A stretch of DNA of 41,924 nucleotides from Salinivirgaceae bacterium. GTDB taxonomy: Bacteria; Bacteroidota; Bacteroidia; Bacteroidales; SZUA-534. The notes under the pieces are model-generated. The model worked only from the letters and a program-made list of their open reading frames with translations. It searched no databases and was not told the origin of the DNA. The stretch is taken from NCBI GenBank assembly GCA_017557605.1, contig JAFYYJ010000103.1, positions 1 to 41,924 of the forward strand, given 5' to 3'. Shown one piece after another: positions 41,781 to 41,924 of the stretch. Position 1 is the stretch's first letter; every line of letters begins with the position of its first letter. Position numbers and translations under genes: made by a program.

Positions 41781-41788
41781 TATATTTG
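41781..41788 (+). promoter_or_regulatory. -7 promoter box of the leader peptide transcript
   Basis: TATATTTG, exact TAnnTTTG, predicted leader about 14 nt to the ATG at 41809. No TTTG at -33. Confidence 0.55.
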
Positions 41789-41808
41789 CCGCCGTTTAGA
41801 ATTTTTGG

Positions 41809-41868
41809 ATGAAAAATTTGGTCAACATAGTCATTTCTTTAGTCGTGGTCGTGGTCGTCTGCGGATAA
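41809..41868 (+). CDS. Branched-chain-residue leader peptide (attenuator peptide)
   Basis: A 19-codon frame, MKNLVNIVISLVVVVVVCG then TAA, following an exact -7 box at the spacing seen for other genes here. Eight of 19 residues are Val, two Ile and two Leu, with six consecutive valine codons (GTC/GTG alternating) near the end. A hairpin arm begins at the base after the stop. This is the architecture of leader peptides that control ilv/leu operons by ribosome stalling at scarce charged tRNA. A short membrane peptide is the main alternative. The regulated operon would start beyond the window. Confidence 0.75.
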   Translation: MKNLVNIVISLVVVVVVCG

Positions 41869-41916
41869 GGAAGGGCTGTGCAATTTCATATAGAAAAACG
41901 AATTACAGGCCCTTCC
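41869..41916 (+). promoter_or_regulatory. Hairpin of a probable branched-chain amino acid attenuator (incomplete)
   Basis: GGAAGGGCTGT (41869-41879) pairs with ACAGGCCCTTCC (41905-41916) with one bulged G, and AATT/AATT extends the stem inward. The 5' arm starts right after the leader stop codon. No U-run follows before the window ends at 41924, so this may be the antiterminator or pause hairpin, with the terminator beyond the edge. Confidence 0.7.
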
Positions 41917-41924
41917 CAATCGGA

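Overview
The window reads as a chromosomal segment of a Bacteroidetes bacterium, most likely order Bacteroidales. The evidence is: Bacteroidetes-restricted families (a DUF2723 membrane protein, DUF2851, a zinc-less Sir2, a DksA-like protein lacking most zinc cysteines); many SPII/SPI-exported proteins; A-rich ribosome-binding regions without Shine-Dalgarno; and repeated exact matches to the Bacteroidetes -7 promoter box TAnnTTTG, placed 8-21 nt (predicted 5' UTR) before start codons. No rRNA, tRNA, CRISPR array, transposase, integrase or phage structural module was seen.

Layout. 1-1.9 kb: the end of metG, then cysS. 1.9-7.9 kb (minus): a complete MacAB-TolC-like tripartite efflux operon in the order ATPase, permease, permease, HlyD adaptor, TolC. 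8-9.5 kb (minus): rlmN and a small exported protein. 9.7-14.3 kb (minus): a polysaccharide flippase followed by a DUF2723 GT-C-like membrane protein. 14.5-18.1 kb (plus): hemW, sirtuin, an outer-membrane beta-barrel and an unusually short family-5 solute-binding lipoprotein. 18.1-19.3 kb (minus): a membrane TPR protein and ribH, divergent from pheS. 20.6-23.2 kb (minus): a GH31 lipoprotein. 23.5-26.1 kb (plus): an exported MBG-like protein, a lipoprotein nitroreductase and a polytopic membrane protein.

26.1-31 kb is the most accessory-looking part. A 1065-residue fibre-like protein carries ten 37-42-residue modules, a YadA-head-like 14-residue repeat field and a C-terminal self-cleaving S74 chaperone domain. 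It is bracketed by five copies of a composite palindromic dispersed repeat, two upstream and three downstream, some with another palindrome nested in a hairpin loop. An MNT-HepT toxin-antitoxin pair follows.

31.1-33.5 kb (plus): dksA-like, lspA, dgt. 33.8-36.7 kb (plus): nadB and DUF2851. 36.7-39.7 kb (minus): ilvC, then a polyprenyl diphosphate synthase and a LytS-type histidine kinase. 40-41.6 kb (plus): a GH43 lipoprotein. The last 120 bases hold a 19-codon leader peptide with 12 branched-chain residues, including six consecutive valines, immediately followed by a strong hairpin. This looks like a translation-coupled attenuator of a branched-chain amino acid operon lying beyond the window.

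The strongest leads for follow-up are the Val-rich leader/attenuator, the fibre gene with its variable 14-residue repeats and flanking palindromic elements, and intergenic spacers filled with locus-specific near-tandem short words.
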